Shown here in pieces: positions 19,223-28,952 of a stretch of DNA of 64,000 bases. Below the pieces are notes generated by a model. It made no database searches. It saw only the letters and a list, made by a program, of their open reading frames with translations, and was not told the DNA's origin. The stretch is from Mannheimia bovis (lineage in GTDB: Bacteria > Pseudomonadota > Gammaproteobacteria > Enterobacterales > Pasteurellaceae): NCBI RefSeq assembly GCF_014541205.1, contig NZ_CP061280.1, positions 2,062,798 through 2,126,797 of the forward strand, given 5' to 3'. Within the stretch, counting starts at the first letter, position 1; each line of letters starts with the position of its first letter. The position numbers were made by a program, and so were the translations under genes.

Positions 19223-19253
19223 CAAAGTGCGGAGAATTCCGCACTTTTATTTT
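19223..19253 (+). terminator. Intrinsic terminator after fdxI
   Basis: AAAGTGCGG / CCGCACTTT with a 6-base loop is followed by TATTTTA. It separates fdxGHI from fdhE, which then has its own ribosome site. Incidentally, the arm AAGTGCGG resembles the H. influenzae-type USS core. Confidence 0.8.
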
Positions 19254-19269
19254 ATGACTTAGGAAAGTT

Positions 19270-20187
19270 ATGAGTATCAAAATTGTACAGCAAGATGAAA
19301 TTCAACAAGTTGCCAGTTCATTCCAACAACCAGAATTACTTTTTGCTAACCCTAAAAACCTCTACTCTCGCCGTGCAAAGCGTTTACGCGAGTTAGCCAA
19401 AGAAAATCCGTTTGGCGATTATATGGAATTTTCCGCTAATTTAGTGGACATTCAGCTTGAATTATTAACCAATAGACCAATTGCAAATTATTCGGAAAAA
19501 GTAACCGCTTGTGTTGAACTAACACAAGGCGATAAACCACTAAACAGCAAAAATTTCCAACGTAGTGATGAGTGGAGAGAACTATTATTTGCTATTATTG
19601 AAAAATTCAAGCCTTACGCTAATGACACCATTCTCCCAACACTAGAATGGTTGGAAAAAACCTCTGCTTCTGAGTTAGAAACCTTAGCAGATAATCTTTT
19701 AAATGAGCATCATGAACTTGTAGCAGCAGATAAGGCAGTATTTATTTGGGCTGCTCTTTCACTGTATTGGGTGCAATTAGCACAACAATTGCCCCGTAAT
19801 ACGCGTGCTGAAGTGGGGCATAAACATTTTTGCCCTGTTTGTAACTCTGCACCTGTTACCAGCGTGATTCATTTTGGCGAAGCACAAGGTTTACGCTATT
19901 TACACTGCTCTTTATGCGAAAGTGAATGGCACGTAGTGAGGGCAAAATGCACTAACTGTGATGAAACAGGCAAGCTGGATTACTGGAGTTTAGACTCTAT
20001 GGAGGCAGCAGTTAAAGCAGAAAGTTGCGGAGATTGCCACTCTTACTTAAAAGTGCTTTATCAAGATAAAGATTTTAATGTTGAGCCTGTAGCGGACGAT
20101 TTAGCCAGCCTGTTTTTAGATTCTGAAATGGAACAAAAAGGCTTATCCAGAAGTGGTGTAAATCCATTCTTATTTCAAGGCGAATAA
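19270..20187 (+). CDS. fdhE: Formate dehydrogenase accessory protein FdhE
   Basis: This 305-aa cytoplasmic protein has a C-terminal half rich in zinc/iron-binding CxxC pairs: CPVC, CSLC, CTNC and [21 protein letters not shown] is the family signature. FdhE is a rubredoxin-like, iron-binding factor needed for activity of respiratory formate dehydrogenases. It lies 52 bases after fdxI, past a terminator, so it may be expressed partly by read-through. Confidence 0.94.
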   Translation: MSIKIVQQDEIQQVASSFQQPELLFANPKNLYSRRAKRLRELAKENPFGDYMEFSANLVDIQLELLTNRPIANYSEKVTACVELTQGDKPLNSKNFQRSDEWRELLFAIIEKFKPYANDTILPTLEWLEKTSASELETLADNLLNEHHELVAADKAVFIWAALSLYWVQLAQQLPRNTRAEVGHKHFCPVCNSAPVTSVIHFGEAQGLRYLHCSLCESEWHVVRAKCTNCDETGKLDYWSLDSMEAAVKAESCGDCHSYLKVLYQDKDFNVEPVADDLASLFLDSEMEQKGLSRSGVNPFLFQGE

Positions 20188-20189
20188 CT

Positions 20190-20217
20190 AAAAAACGGAG
20201 CATAAGCTCCGTTTTTA
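20190..20217. terminator. Bidirectional terminator between fdhE and a small secreted-protein gene
   Basis: AAAAACGGAG / CTCCGTTTTT with a CATAAG loop forms a strong hairpin with A and T tracts on both sides, between convergent genes. Confidence 0.85.
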
Positions 20218-20544
20218 TCTTGGTCGGGAAATTTTCTTGCTTTCGCAGCGGTTTTCAATCACATCTCTATCAGACATAAACGCATATCGGCATTGAGATT
20301 TATAGTATTGTACTTCAGCTCTATCCAGAATTCGCTGAGCACCGACACGTAACTCCTCCATAGAAAAGCTACTCACTTCCTCCTCTTTTGGAGGCACTTT
20401 TAGTACTCTACGTTCTGAAATCTTAAATGCAGGTTTATTTTCTTGCTGTTTAGCATCACTTACATTGCTTTTATGATTAGTTTGAGCATAAGCACTTCCA
20501 ATCATAAACAAACATAAAGTAACTAAACTAAGAGATGCCTTCAT
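20215..20544 (-). CDS. Small secreted/periplasmic protein of unknown function
   Basis: This 109-aa protein has a clear type I signal peptide (MKASLSLVTLCLFMIGSAYA, predicted cut after AYA). The mature part (~89 aa) is charged and Lys/Glu-rich. It has two Cys residues near the end (SQCRYAF and ENRCESKK), a likely disulfide. No family recognised. It has its own start with CCTATGAAGG-type spacing and ends at the bidirectional terminator, and its length and signal support a real gene. Confidence 0.6.
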   Translation of the reverse strand: MKASLSLVTLCLFMIGSAYAQTNHKSNVSDAKQQENKPAFKISERRVLKVPPKEEEVSSFSMEELRVGAQRILDRAEVQYYKSQCRYAFMSDRDVIENRCESKKISRPR

Positions 20545-20602
20545 AGGTTTCCTAAAAATTTATTAGAAAATATTTTCTATACATCGTCATATTCTAGTAT
20601 AT

Positions 20603-21973
20603 TTATCGCATCGTTACAAATTCTTCTGAACCTGTTGGGTGAATAGCAACGGTATTGTCAAAATCCGCCTTTGTTGCCCCCATTTTGATCGCAACCGCAA
20701 AACCTTGAATCATCTCATCAACACCAAAGCCAATACCGTGTAAACCAACAATTTTCTCTTCTTTACCCACACATACCAATTTCATTCGGCAAGGCTGGCG
20801 GTGTTGAGTAACCGCCGTGTACATTGCAGTAAAAGACGACTTATAAACTTTTACATTATCTTTACCATATTGCTCAATGGCTTGTGGCTCAGTTAAACCA
20901 ATAGCCCCAATTGGTGGGTGGCTAAATACGACTGTTGGTATTAAGTTATAGTCTAAATGTTCGTTGGGTTTATTGTTGAATAAGCGTTCTGATAATCGAC
21001 GCCCCGCCGCAACCGCTACAGGCGTTAATTCAATGCCACCTTCAATAATATCACCCACCGCATAAATATTCGGCACATTGGTATTTTGGAATTTATCTAC
21101 CTTGATAAAACCACGTTCGTTTGTTTGAACGCCTGTTACGTCCAAATTAATCACATCGGTTGCTGGCTCACGACCAATTGCCCAAACTAAGGTTTCAATA
21201 GTAGTTTCACGCCCGTCTTCTAAAATTAAAGTCAGTGTTCCATCTTGGTTTTTTGTTACTTTTTGTGGAATAGCTTGGGTATGTAGTTCAATACCATCTT
21301 GAGCTAATACTTCGAGCAAGGTTTCCACAATCAGCGGATCTTGCTGACGCAACGGTGCGTGCTGGCGAACAAACAAATGCGTTTTTACCCCTAAGCTATT
21401 AAATACGCCGGCTAACTCAACCGCAATATAACCAGCTCCCACAATTGCCACCGATTTTGGCAACGCATCTAACGCAAATACACCATCTGAAGTAATGCCA
21501 TACTCTGCCCCTTCTAAATCCGGAATAGTTGGGCGACCGCCTGTTGCAATTAAAATATGATCAGCGGTAACTTCTTCTTTCGAACCATCTTCATAACTTA
21601 CTTCAATCGTTTTTTCATCTTTAAAGCGAGCAAAACCATTTAACACATCAACATTATTTTTGCTTAGTACATTATTGTAAGAAGTATGGATACGCTCAAT
21701 ATACGCTTGTCGGCTTTCAACCAATTTTGCATAGTCAAAATGATTAACAGAGACATCAAAACCATAATCAGGAGCATAGCGATGGATCGCTTCTGCAATT
21801 TGAGCACCATAAAACATTACCTTTTTCGGCACACAACCCACATTAACGCAAGTCCCACCTAGATGTTTTGCTTCAATAATGGCACATTTCTTCCCATAAC
21901 TTGCTGCTCTATTAATAGACGCAATACCGCCACTACCACCACCAATCGCAACATAATCATAATGTTTTGCCAT
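20603..21973 (-). CDS. gor: Glutathione reductase
   Basis: This 456-aa protein has the FAD motif [17 protein letters not shown] from residue 11 and the redox-active disulfide [13 protein letters not shown] (Cys42, Cys47). The NADPH-binding [11 protein letters not shown] motif and C-terminal [12 protein letters not shown] with the catalytic His follow. The HLFVRQ segment after the NADPH motif gives the Arg typical of NADPH specificity. It regenerates glutathione in the cytoplasm. It appears monocistronic, with a hairpin upstream that belongs to yqhA. Confidence 0.95.
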   Translation of the reverse strand: MAKHYDYVAIGGGSGGIASINRAASYGKKCAIIEAKHLGGTCVNVGCVPKKVMFYGAQIAEAIHRYAPDYGFDVSVNHFDYAKLVESRQAYIERIHTSYNNVLSKNNVDVLNGFARFKDEKTIEVSYEDGSKEEVTADHILIATGGRPTIPDLEGAEYGITSDGVFALDALPKSVAIVGAGYIAVELAGVFNSLGVKTHLFVRQHAPLRQQDPLIVETLLEVLAQDGIELHTQAIPQKVTKNQDGTLTLILEDGRETTIETLVWAIGREPATDVINLDVTGVQTNERGFIKVDKFQNTNVPNIYAVGDIIEGGIELTPVAVAAGRRLSERLFNNKPNEHLDYNLIPTVVFSHPPIGAIGLTEPQAIEQYGKDNVKVYKSSFTAMYTAVTQHRQPCRMKLVCVGKEEKIVGLHGIGFGVDEMIQGFAVAIKMGATKADFDNTVAIHPTGSEEFVTMR

Positions 21974-22000
21974 AATCTACTCCCTATCAGTCTAAAATAA

Positions 22001-22030
22001 TAAAAGCGATTTTATTATAATCGCTTTTAT
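22001..22030 (-). terminator. Intrinsic terminator after yqhA
   Basis: TAAAAGCGAT / ATCGCTTTTA pair around an AT loop in the gap downstream of yqhA (minus strand) and upstream of gor. Confidence 0.65.
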
Positions 22031-22054
22031 CAAAAATGTATGTTGTCATCAATA

Positions 22055-22579
22055 TTAATGTTTAACGTGTTGGGCATTCAATATTTTATCAATATATGCT
22101 AACACTAATGCAGAAATCACAAAGGTAACGTGGATAATTACTTGCCACATCATTTGCTTTTCATCAAGGTTGGAAGCATTGATAAATGTTTGCAGTAAGT
22201 GAATAGATGAAATGCTGATAATTGCCATCGAAAGTTTTACTTTCAGCACTGTTGCATTGACGTGATCAAGCCATTCAGGCTGATCCGGATGCCCATCAAC
22301 TCGCAATCTGGAAACAAAGGTTTCATAACCACCTACAATAACCATCACTAAAAGATTGGCGATCATCACTACATCAATAAGATTTAATACAGCTAACATT
22401 ACCATATTAGAATCCATCTGGTTTAGATCAACCACTAAATGATATAGCGACTTCATAAACTTATAAGCATAAATACCCTGTACAACAATTAAACCTAAAT
22501 AAATAGGCAATTGTAACCAGCGGCTGGCAAAAATAATTTTACTTAAAATATTCGCTCTTGTTTCTAACTCTGTATTCAT
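22055..22579 (-). CDS. yqhA: YqhA/UPF0114 family membrane protein
   Basis: This 174-aa inner-membrane protein has about four hydrophobic segments. Family-typical text includes [41 protein letters not shown] and [19 protein letters not shown]. The biochemical function is unknown; related proteins are small conserved membrane proteins. The start codon is followed at once by a soluble N-terminus ([13 protein letters not shown]). It is probably a single-gene transcript. Confidence 0.85.
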   Translation of the reverse strand: MNTELETRANILSKIIFASRWLQLPIYLGLIVVQGIYAYKFMKSLYHLVVDLNQMDSNMVMLAVLNLIDVVMIANLLVMVIVGGYETFVSRLRVDGHPDQPEWLDHVNATVLKVKLSMAIISISSIHLLQTFINASNLDEKQMMWQVIIHVTFVISALVLAYIDKILNAQHVKH

Positions 22580-22610
22580 ATCAATCCCACATAACTATAA
22601 AAACCATAAT

Positions 22611-22670
22611 AAAAGCGGTCGAATTCTAGCAATTTTTTGCAAAAAAATTAAGAGATTCGACCGCTTGTTT
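22611..22670. terminator. Imperfect USS inverted pair between nitroreductase gene and yqhA
   Basis: AAAAGCGGTCGAATTCT and the complementary AGATTCGACCGCTTGTTT surround TTTTTTGCAAAAAAA. One arm has lost the second USS base (AAAAGCGGT). It is a likely terminator for the nitroreductase gene. Confidence 0.55.
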
Positions 22671-22683
22671 TTAAGATTATTTA

Positions 22684-23322
22684 TTACTTTTTAAATCCTT
22701 TCCCATCATTCCAAGACACCGTATATTCTAAGCCTAAACGGCAGCTTGGTAATGCCGGATTTGCCGCCCGTCCAATAGCTAATAACATTACAGGCAAATA
22801 GCGAGAACTGTCAATTTCCAGTAAATCAACTACCGCATTACGGTTAAATACACCGATTGCGTGGGTATCGTACCCCCTATCTTTGGCAATCAACATCAGC
22901 TGCATAGCGATTAAACTGCTATCAATTAACACTTGATCTCGAATATCTGCTTCCGTTAATTGCTGATGAAGACCAAGTAAAAAATCAAATTTACGATCAC
23001 GGAACTCTGGGTGCAAACATCCCGTTTCAACCGACTGATCAACAATATCGCCTAACAATTTTTCATATTGCAAATCCGCCAAAACCACAATCACAGCAGA
23101 AGCCGTTTCACAAGGTGGACCATTAAAGGCAACATTACCCGATAGCTCTTTTTTGATTGCGTTATCATCAACCACTACAAATCGCCAAGGTTGTAAATTC
23201 GCTTTTGAAGGAGCAAGTTGTGCTAATGCCAACATCTCCTGCAGCTCTTCACGACTGATTTTCACTGTAGGATTAAAGGCTTTAATGGTTTTGCGTTGCT
23301 CTATAACCGTTTTTAATTCCAT
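22684..23322 (-). CDS. Nitroreductase-family FMN oxidoreductase
   Basis: This 212-aa protein has the N-terminal FMN-phosphate loop EQRKTIKAFNP, followed by LAQLAPSKANLQPWRFVVV, a standard nitroreductase block. Conserved GPPCETASAVIVVLAD and the late DTHAIGVFNRNAVVDLL complete the fold. The substrate is unknown (NAD(P)H-dependent reduction of quinones or nitroaromatics is typical). It is preceded by a USS-rich gap (rep side). Confidence 0.85.
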   Translation of the reverse strand: MELKTVIEQRKTIKAFNPTVKISREELQEMLALAQLAPSKANLQPWRFVVVDDNAIKKELSGNVAFNGPPCETASAVIVVLADLQYEKLLGDIVDQSVETGCLHPEFRDRKFDFLLGLHQQLTEADIRDQVLIDSSLIAMQLMLIAKDRGYDTHAIGVFNRNAVVDLLEIDSSRYLPVMLLAIGRAANPALPSCRLGLEYTVSWNDGKGFKK

Positions 23323-23431
23323 CTTATTTCTCCTATATAAACATTTTTAGTCTATAACGTCGAAAACTTCAATGTAATAATTGAAAATAGGTATTCCGCT
23401 CGTTTCTTGAGATAAGTCAAAATTATCAAAT

Positions 23432-23504
23432 CAACAAGCGGTCAAATTTTACTAAAAATTTGCAAATCACTTACAAAAATTTTCCAATGTTCAACCGCTT
23501 GTTG
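23432..23504. terminator. Widely spaced USS inverted pair after rep
   Basis: CAACAAGCGGTCAAATTTT and GTTCAACCGCTTGTTG bracket ~40 bases with repeated TTTGCAAA-type words. It lies between the rep 3' end and the nitroreductase promoter. A terminator role for rep is inferred. Confidence 0.5.
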
Positions 23505-25523
23505 CTATTTCTTATTCGCTTTTAGCATCGCCATTAAATTAGCAATATTAGCAGATGATTTAGCCTCTTTTTGTTGCTCAGTGAGCGGTGGCTTATCTCT
23601 TTCCCACACCAAATCATCTTGTGGCAATTCCAGCAAAAAACGGCTTGGTTCAGGTTTGATAATTTCACCATATTGCCGACGTTCTTTGCATAGCGAGAAG
23701 GTTAGCGTTTGCTGGGCTCGGGTAATGCCAACGTAAGCCAAACGGCGTTCTTCGTCTACATTCTCTTCGTCAAGGCTGGTTTGGTGTGGCAAAATGCCCT
23801 CTTCCATTCCGATCAGAAAAACGTGGGGAAACTCTAAGCCTTTTGAGGCGTGTAAGGTCATAAGCTGTACTTGGTCGGCTTCATCATCGTCTTCGCCCCG
23901 TTCGAGCATATCGCGTAAAGTCAGGCGATTGACTACTTGCACCAAATTCATTGGTTCTTCAATTTCATCCCCTTCCAGCATACCTTGAACCCATTCAAAC
24001 AGGGTTTGCACATTCCGGCTTTGCATTTCTGCCATTTTCGGGTTGGTAGCGGTCTCATATAAGTACGCTTCGTACTGAATTTTCGCCAATAAATCTTTCA
24101 CCGCTTCAATCGGATCTGAACGCTCCGCCTGATCAGCAATTTCCACAATCCAGCGGGCGAAATCTTGCAGGGCTTGGTAAGGTTTCGGCGTTAAGCGTTG
24201 TATCAGCTCAAAATCGAAAATCGCCTCAAACAGACTGACTTGTTTTTCATTCGCCAATATTCCCAATTTTTCTAGCGTTGCCGCACCAATTTCTCGCTTT
24301 GGTGTGTTCACAATACGTAAAAATGCCGCATCATCATCTTGATTTACCACCAAACGCAGATATGCCATCATATCTTTGATTTCTGCCCGAGCAAAAAACG
24401 ATGTACCACCTGAAATTTTGTACGGAATGCGGTTTTGCATCAGTAATTTTTCGAGCAAGCGAGATTGGTGATTACCCCGATACAAAATGGCATAATCCTT
24501 ATATTTAGTCTTTTTAGAAAAGCGATGAGCGATAAGCTCGCCGACAATTCGCTCGGCTTCGTTTTCTTCATTTTTTGCCTCGATCACATTCAGTTTTTCG
24601 CCTTCACCCAGCTCAGAAAAGAGGCGTTTGGTGAACAGATGATCGTTGTTATCGATCAAAATATTGGCACAATGCAAAATCCGCTGGCTAGAACGGTAAT
24701 TTTGTTCTAGTTTGATCACTTTCAGATCAAAATCTTCACGCAAGCGTTGCATATTTTCAGGCTTCGCCCCACGCCACGAGTAGATGGATTGGTCATCATC
24801 ACCCACTACCGTAAAGTTTGGCTCATCGCCGACAATCAGCTTAATCAACTCATATTGGCTGGTGTTGGTGTCTTGGTATTCATCTACTAACAGATAGCGA
24901 ATTTTATGCTGCCAACGAGCTTTTGCTTCAGGAAATTGGAGGAAAAGTAGTACGGGGAGCATAATGAGATCATCAAAATCCAAAGCGTTATAAGCCTTCA
25001 GTTGATTTTGATAGAGCTGATAGAAGTGAGAAAAGACCCGCTCACGCTCATCTCGCACACGAGCAATTACCATTTCAGGGGACAGTAGATCGTTCTTCCA
25101 ATTTGAAATAGTGGAAATGAGGGTTTTAAGCAGATCTTTATCTTCTGTCACATTTTCCGGCAACAGATGTTTAAGCAAGGCAATTTGGTCGTGTTCGTCA
25201 AATAACGTCATTCCCGACTTAAAGCCAAGCAATTTGTACTCTCGCTTTAAAATCTCAAAACCAAGAGTGTGGAAAGTTGAAATCGTCAGCCCTTTGCTAT
25301 TTTCTTTACCGATAGAGTGAGCCACTCTCTCCCGCATTTCACGGGCGGCTTTATTGGTAAAGGTTACTGCCGCAATCTGTTTCGGGGAATAGCCGCAATT
25401 TGCAATTAAGTGAGCGATTTTATTAATAATCACCCGAGTTTTGCCCGAACCGGCACCTGCCAGTACAAGGCAAGCCCCTTGAGTGTATTCCACCGCTTGT
25501 TGTTGTTGAGAGTTGAGTTTCAT
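23505..25523 (-). CDS. rep: ATP-dependent DNA helicase Rep
   Basis: This 672-aa superfamily 1 helicase matches E. coli Rep (673 aa) in length. The Q-motif LNSQQQQAV is at the N-terminus. Walker A is AGAGSGKT (22-29), and motif II is [10 protein letters not shown]. Motif [12 protein letters not shown], motif [12 protein letters not shown], motif [18 protein letters not shown] and motif [14 protein letters not shown] are all in order. Rep translocates 3'-5' and clears proteins ahead of replication forks. UvrD/PcrA are longer and carry a different tail, so Rep fits better. Confidence 0.94.
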   Translation of the reverse strand: MKLNSQQQQAVEYTQGACLVLAGAGSGKTRVIINKIAHLIANCGYSPKQIAAVTFTNKAAREMRERVAHSIGKENSKGLTISTFHTLGFEILKREYKLLGFKSGMTLFDEHDQIALLKHLLPENVTEDKDLLKTLISTISNWKNDLLSPEMVIARVRDERERVFSHFYQLYQNQLKAYNALDFDDLIMLPVLLFLQFPEAKARWQHKIRYLLVDEYQDTNTSQYELIKLIVGDEPNFTVVGDDDQSIYSWRGAKPENMQRLREDFDLKVIKLEQNYRSSQRILHCANILIDNNDHLFTKRLFSELGEGEKLNVIEAKNEENEAERIVGELIAHRFSKKTKYKDYAILYRGNHQSRLLEKLLMQNRIPYKISGGTSFFARAEIKDMMAYLRLVVNQDDDAAFLRIVNTPKREIGAATLEKLGILANEKQVSLFEAIFDFELIQRLTPKPYQALQDFARWIVEIADQAERSDPIEAVKDLLAKIQYEAYLYETATNPKMAEMQSRNVQTLFEWVQGMLEGDEIEEPMNLVQVVNRLTLRDMLERGEDDDEADQVQLMTLHASKGLEFPHVFLIGMEEGILPHQTSLDEENVDEERRLAYVGITRAQQTLTFSLCKERRQYGEIIKPEPSRFLLELPQDDLVWERDKPPLTEQQKEAKSSANIANLMAMLKANKK

Positions 25524-25635
25524 TAGATCTGTTGGAAAGTGATTTTGACGACTATTTTAACGGAAAGAAAATAAGCGGTCTAATTTTTCAAAAATTTTAT
25601 AAATTGAAGAAACGCTATAAAAGACAGAAATTAGA

Positions 25636-25710
25636 TGGCTGGGGTACTAGGATTCGAACCTAGGGATGCCGAGATCAAAACCCGGTGCCTTACCGCTTGG
25701 CGATACCCCA
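25636..25710 (-). tRNA. tRNA-Gln (anticodon TTG), copy 2
   Basis: The 75-nt cloverleaf on the minus strand begins TGGGGTATCGCCAAGCGG and ends with encoded CCA. The anticodon TTG is at 25678-25676. The sequence is very close to E. coli tRNA-Gln and identical to the copy at 25765-25839. Confidence 0.97.
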
Positions 25711-25764
25711 AAAGAAAAAAACTAACTTACGTTAGCTTATGAGATTTGATAATTTGAAATTAGA

Positions 25765-25839
25765 TGGCTGGGGTACTAGGATTCGAACCTAGGGATGCCG
25801 AGATCAAAACCCGGTGCCTTACCGCTTGGCGATACCCCA
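25765..25839 (-). tRNA. tRNA-Gln (anticodon TTG), copy 1
   Basis: Identical in sequence to the downstream tRNA-Gln, with CCA encoded. The bases just past the 3' end are also shared (GAAATTAGA on the plus strand), indicating tandem duplication of a unit including flank. Confidence 0.97.
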
Positions 25840-25864
25840 ACACTAATTTTTGTTAATCGATAAA

Positions 25865-25950
25865 TGGTGCGGGACGAGGGACTTGAACCCACACACCTCG
25901 CGGCGCCAGAACCTAAATCTGGTGCGTCTACCAATTTCGCCAGTCCCGCA
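25865..25950 (-). tRNA. tRNA-Leu (anticodon TAG)
   Basis: An 86-nt class II tRNA with a long variable arm, starting TGCGGGACTGGCGAAATTGG on the minus strand and ending CCA. The anticodon loop ATTTAGGT gives TAG (Leu). Confidence 0.96.
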
Positions 25951-25951
25951 A

Positions 25952-26028
25952 TGGTGGCTACAGCGAGATTCGAACTTGCGACCCCAACATTATGAGTGTT
26001 GTGCTCTAACCAGCTGAGCTATGTAGCC
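25952..26028 (-). tRNA. tRNA-Met, elongator (anticodon CAT)
   Basis: A 77-nt cloverleaf starting GGCTACATAGCTCAGC with anticodon CAT and encoded CCA. It closely matches the E. coli elongator tRNA-Met. It is not the initiator, because the acceptor starts with a G-C pair. It is first in a Met-Leu-Gln-Gln tRNA operon. Confidence 0.96.
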
Positions 26029-26060
26029 ATTTGCGTTCACCATATCGGTTAACGGAGTGC

Positions 26061-26089
26061 ATTATGCTGATTTTAAGGCTCTCCGTCAA
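26061..26089 (-). promoter_or_regulatory. Promoter of the Met-Leu-Gln-Gln tRNA operon
   Basis: On the minus strand, TTGACG (26089-26084), a 17-base spacer and CATAAT (26066-26061) lie just before tRNA-Met. The bases after the -10 (GCACTCCG) are GC-rich, as in stringently controlled stable-RNA promoters. Confidence 0.75.
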
Positions 26090-26194
26090 ATACTTTTTTT
26101 GAAATTTTTGATTTTTTAGTTTGCTTGTATAGATATTCGTCGTTTTGGCGGAAATCTACCGTTTTTTGTTTATAAAATAATAGCTTATCTTTTG

Positions 26195-27019
26195 CTATTG
26201 AGTAGATTGCATCTCTTGCTTTAATTGTTTTAGTACAGCTTCAATATCAGGAAATTTATCTTCCCACAACGCAAAAGCAAAAGCAGCTTGCCCAACCAAC
26301 ATTCCTAAACCATCTTGATATTCTATAGAACCACAATCTCTCGCATAATTGAGAAATGGCGTTTGCATATTAACGGCATATTGCATATCGTAAATTTTGG
26401 CTGAAGCCATTAATGATATTGGTAGTTCAACATATTTTCCCTGCAAGCCCAGAGAAGTTGCATTAATGATTAAATCAAACTGTCGTCCGGCAAGCTCCTC
26501 TAAACAAGCGGTCTGGATTTTGCCAAATTTTGCAAATTTTTCTGCTAAAATGACCGCTTTATCTATAGTACGGTTATAAATGGTGATCTCTAGCCCAGAC
26601 TGAAGTAACGGTAGCAATACACCTTTGGTTGCACCTCCTGCCCCTAGAATTAAGGTCTTTTGCCCTGCTTTTAGCCAACCAAGACGCTCTAAATCAGCTA
26701 CTAAACCCTTACCATCTGTATTATCAGCATATAAACGCCCATCATCTAATCGTTTTAAAGTATTACAAGCCTCTGCTAATAAACAACTTTCGCTATATTC
26801 ATCAGCGACAGCAAATGCTCGCTCTTTAAATGGAGCAGTGATATTACACCCTTTCGCCCCTGAATTGAAAAACTCTGCTAATTGTTGCTCAAAGGCAGTC
26901 TCATCACCTAATTTCGCAACATATTCAATTTCTCGTTGGGTTTGCAAACTGAAAAGTTGATGAATGCGAGGTGATTTACTTTGAACAATAGGGTTACCCC
27001 AAACAGCGTATTGGTTCAT
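26195..27019 (-). CDS. aroE: Shikimate dehydrogenase AroE
   Basis: This 274-aa protein has shikimate-site Ser residues in NPIVQSKSPRIHQLF and the catalytic Lys in NITAPFKERAF. The Asp/Asn pair is in ACNTLKR and NTDGKGLVADL. The NADP loop is LGAGGATKGVLLPLL, followed by NRTIDKA. It reduces 3-dehydroshikimate to shikimate. It lies 3 bases after tsaC on the same strand, in the enterobacterial order yrdD-tsaC-aroE, so one transcript is likely. Confidence 0.96.
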   Translation of the reverse strand: MNQYAVWGNPIVQSKSPRIHQLFSLQTQREIEYVAKLGDETAFEQQLAEFFNSGAKGCNITAPFKERAFAVADEYSESCLLAEACNTLKRLDDGRLYADNTDGKGLVADLERLGWLKAGQKTLILGAGGATKGVLLPLLQSGLEITIYNRTIDKAVILAEKFAKFGKIQTACLEELAGRQFDLIINATSLGLQGKYVELPISLMASAKIYDMQYAVNMQTPFLNYARDCGSIEYQDGLGMLVGQAAFAFALWEDKFPDIEAVLKQLKQEMQSTQ

Positions 27020-27022
27020 TAT

Positions 27023-27577
27023 CTATCCTTGTCTAAAAATCTGTTGGCTGAAAATATCTCGAATTTCAGAAGGGTTTTCTCTGCCTAACGTCTCTGCATT
27101 TAATACAGGAAAATCGTCCCCAAATTGAGACCACACTTCTAGTGCATTTCGGCAAGGTGGCTCACCTGTTAAATTAGCACTGGTTGAAGTTAGAGCAAAG
27201 CCCGTTGCCTCACAGAGTGCTATTACCGCAGGTACTTTACATAAACGCACGGCAATAGAATCAAATTTGCCTGTGAGGTAACTCGACACACTATTTTTTA
27301 CAGGTACGATCCAAGTAATAGCTTGCTCACCAATTTGGTTTAGCTGGTGCCAAGCCTGCTCTGTCATTCTGTTGTCATCAATATAAGGAAGAAGATATTT
27401 TAAATCGGAAGCCAGTAAAATTAAGCCTTTTTCTTCAGGGCGTTGCTTTAATGCGAGTAATTTCCTCACTGCTTTTTCACTTTGCGGATTGCAACCTAAG
27501 CCAAAAACCGCTTCGGTTGGATAAGCCACAACTTCTTCTTGCTTTAATTGATTAACTATTTCTAAAAAATTATTCAT
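27023..27577 (-). CDS. tsaC: Threonylcarbamoyl-AMP synthase TsaC (YrdC)
   Basis: This 184-aa protein starts at the ATG at 27577 ([31 protein letters not shown]); the longer frame runs back into yrdD. The YrdC-fold signatures are [24 protein letters not shown] and [14 protein letters not shown]. TsaC makes the threonylcarbamoyl-AMP used for the t6A37 modification of ANN-decoding tRNAs. Its start overlaps the yrdD stop by 8 bases. A second YrdC-fold protein, YciO, is encoded at 46.1 kb. Confidence 0.93.
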   Translation of the reverse strand: MNNFLEIVNQLKQEEVVAYPTEAVFGLGCNPQSEKAVRKLLALKQRPEEKGLILLASDLKYLLPYIDDNRMTEQAWHQLNQIGEQAITWIVPVKNSVSSYLTGKFDSIAVRLCKVPAVIALCEATGFALTSTSANLTGEPPCRNALEVWSQFGDDFPVLNAETLGRENPSEIRDIFSQQIFRQG

Positions 27578-28103
27578 TCGCTTGTACTTTAGTTTGGTGC
27601 TGGCAGCTTTTGTTAGCACAGATACTGTATTGTCTACCCTTCACTTTTTTGATGGTAGCAAGTTCGCAACCACATCTTTCACACTGTTGCTTAATCGGTC
27701 GAGTTGCTAAGGTAAATTTACAATCAGGGAAGCCTGTACAGCCATAAAATGTTTTTCCCGACCGTCCTTTCCTAGCAACCAGTTTATGTTGCTTGCATTC
27801 AGGGCAATCAAATTCTTCTACCTCAGCCTCTTCGTGAACAATAAAATGACATTCAGGATAGTTACTACAACCAATAAAAATACCATAGCTACCTTGCTTT
27901 AATTGGAGATGATGTCCGCACTCAGGGCAACATTCTTCCAACGCTTTAATAATATGATTTTCTTGGTGTGATGGCTTAATGTAATCACATACTGGATAAG
28001 CCGAACATCCCAAAAACAAGCCTTTCTTCCCTTGTTTAAGTTGTAAGGGAGAATGACATTTGGGGCATAATTCAACTTGTTTAGTGGATTTAAAAAGTGC
28101 CAT
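27570..28103 (-). CDS. yrdD: Topoisomerase-I-type zinc-finger protein YrdD
   Basis: This 177-aa protein has four tandem zinc ribbons of the topoisomerase C-terminal type: CPKC...CDYI with [19 protein letters not shown] with [19 protein letters not shown] with [16 protein letters not shown]; and CERCGC with CANKSC. The catalytic topoisomerase domains are absent, as expected for YrdD. It probably binds DNA or RNA, but its function is not established. It is operonic with tsaC and aroE. Confidence 0.9.
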   Translation of the reverse strand: MALFKSTKQVELCPKCHSPLQLKQGKKGLFLGCSAYPVCDYIKPSHQENHIIKALEECCPECGHHLQLKQGSYGIFIGCSNYPECHFIVHEEAEVEEFDCPECKQHKLVARKGRSGKTFYGCTGFPDCKFTLATRPIKQQCERCGCELATIKKVKGRQYSICANKSCQHQTKVQANE

Positions 28104-28112
28104 AGTGCTAAA

Positions 28113-28433
28113 TTAAATCAGTTTAAAATGAATCACAAAAAAGGAATCATCATTTGGATAGATCTCTCGAATAACTTTTTTCAATTCTGCTAAGCTCATA
28201 TTCTCTTGTTGAGCGTGTTGTTCATTGAGCTCATCATATTGAATAGGTGTGACCGAAAGTACCTTAATGTTAGCAAAAAATCGATCTGTTTCGTTGGTAA
28301 AAACAGCTAATTCTTGGTTAGGGAGAAAGTAAGATTCTGATTTATCCCGAATGGTAATGGTTTTTTTACCACTTACAATATCCGCTTCAAATCGGCTAAA
28401 AAAGGTTATTTTTTCTCTATTCATATTCATCAC
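28113..28433 (-). CDS. yqfB: ASCH-domain protein YqfB, N4-acetylcytidine amidohydrolase
   Basis: This ~106-aa single-domain ASCH protein closely resembles E. coli Yqf[27 protein letters not shown] near the start and [21 protein letters not shown] in the second half. The Lys in GKKT and the Glu in QQEN are the catalytic candidates. E. coli YqfB hydrolyses N4-acetylcytidine. Three closely spaced Met (MMNMNREK) leave the start uncertain. The start overlaps the recX end by 17 bases, so translational coupling is likely. Confidence 0.9.
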   Translation of the reverse strand: MMNMNREKITFFSRFEADIVSGKKTITIRDKSESYFLPNQELAVFTNETDRFFANIKVLSVTPIQYDELNEQHAQQENMSLAELKKVIREIYPNDDSFFVIHFKLI

Positions 28434-28896
28434 TGTTATAATCTATATCCATCAAATGACTAAAATGATCATTGTAAAAACCACGACTAACCATAAACCG
28501 CCACATTTTTTGCTTAGCTTTTAGATCCCATACAAGCGGTCGTTTTTTCTCAAAAATTTGCTCTGCTAATTCAAACCAATCTACCTCTGCATTTTCGAGT
28601 TCTTGGTTAATTAGCCAATCTTTAATTCCTTTGAGTTTTAATTCTTGCTTTAGTCGACGAGGACCTATGCCTTGCATTGAACGGTAGCGAATAAAAGTTA
28701 TACAAAAATGTTCATCACTTTGCCAATTATTGGCTTGTGCTTTTTCTATTGCTTCATCAATTTCACCAAAATCATATTCTTTTTGCTTTAGTTTTTGACG
28801 AAGCTCTTGCTCACTGTAATCACGCTTTGAGAGTAAATATAGCAGATAATTAACTGCTGTGTATTTATTTGTTTGGGTTGTAGAAATGGTTGTCAT
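28417..28896 (-). CDS. recX: RecA regulator RecX
   Basis: This 159-aa helical protein is of the RecX family: [20 protein letters not shown], then [28 protein letters not shown] and the C-terminal [20 protein letters not shown]. RecX limits RecA filament growth. It lies directly downstream of recA, separated by a terminator-like hairpin as in other gamma-proteobacteria, so it is probably made by partial read-through. Confidence 0.94.
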   Translation of the reverse strand: MTTISTTQTNKYTAVNYLLYLLSKRDYSEQELRQKLKQKEYDFGEIDEAIEKAQANNWQSDEHFCITFIRYRSMQGIGPRRLKQELKLKGIKDWLINQELENAEVDWFELAEQIFEKKRPLVWDLKAKQKMWRFMVSRGFYNDHFSHLMDIDYNSDEYE

Positions 28897-28904
28897 AATT
28901 GCAA

Positions 28905-28941
28905 TAAAAATGCGATTTTCACATTGAGCGAAAATCGCATA
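28905..28941 (-). terminator. recA-recX intergenic terminator
   Basis: On the minus strand, ATGCGATTTTC (28940-28930) pairs with GAAAATCGCAT (28920-28910), followed by TTTTTATT. It should end most recA transcripts and let a fraction reach recX. Confidence 0.8.
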
Positions 28942-28952
28942 AATTGAGTGAA

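Noticed and set aside
25636-26028. Repeat cluster that might be CRISPR or an integration site
   Set aside because: The repeats are tRNA genes. No spacer pattern, integrase or direct repeat of an attachment site is present beside them.
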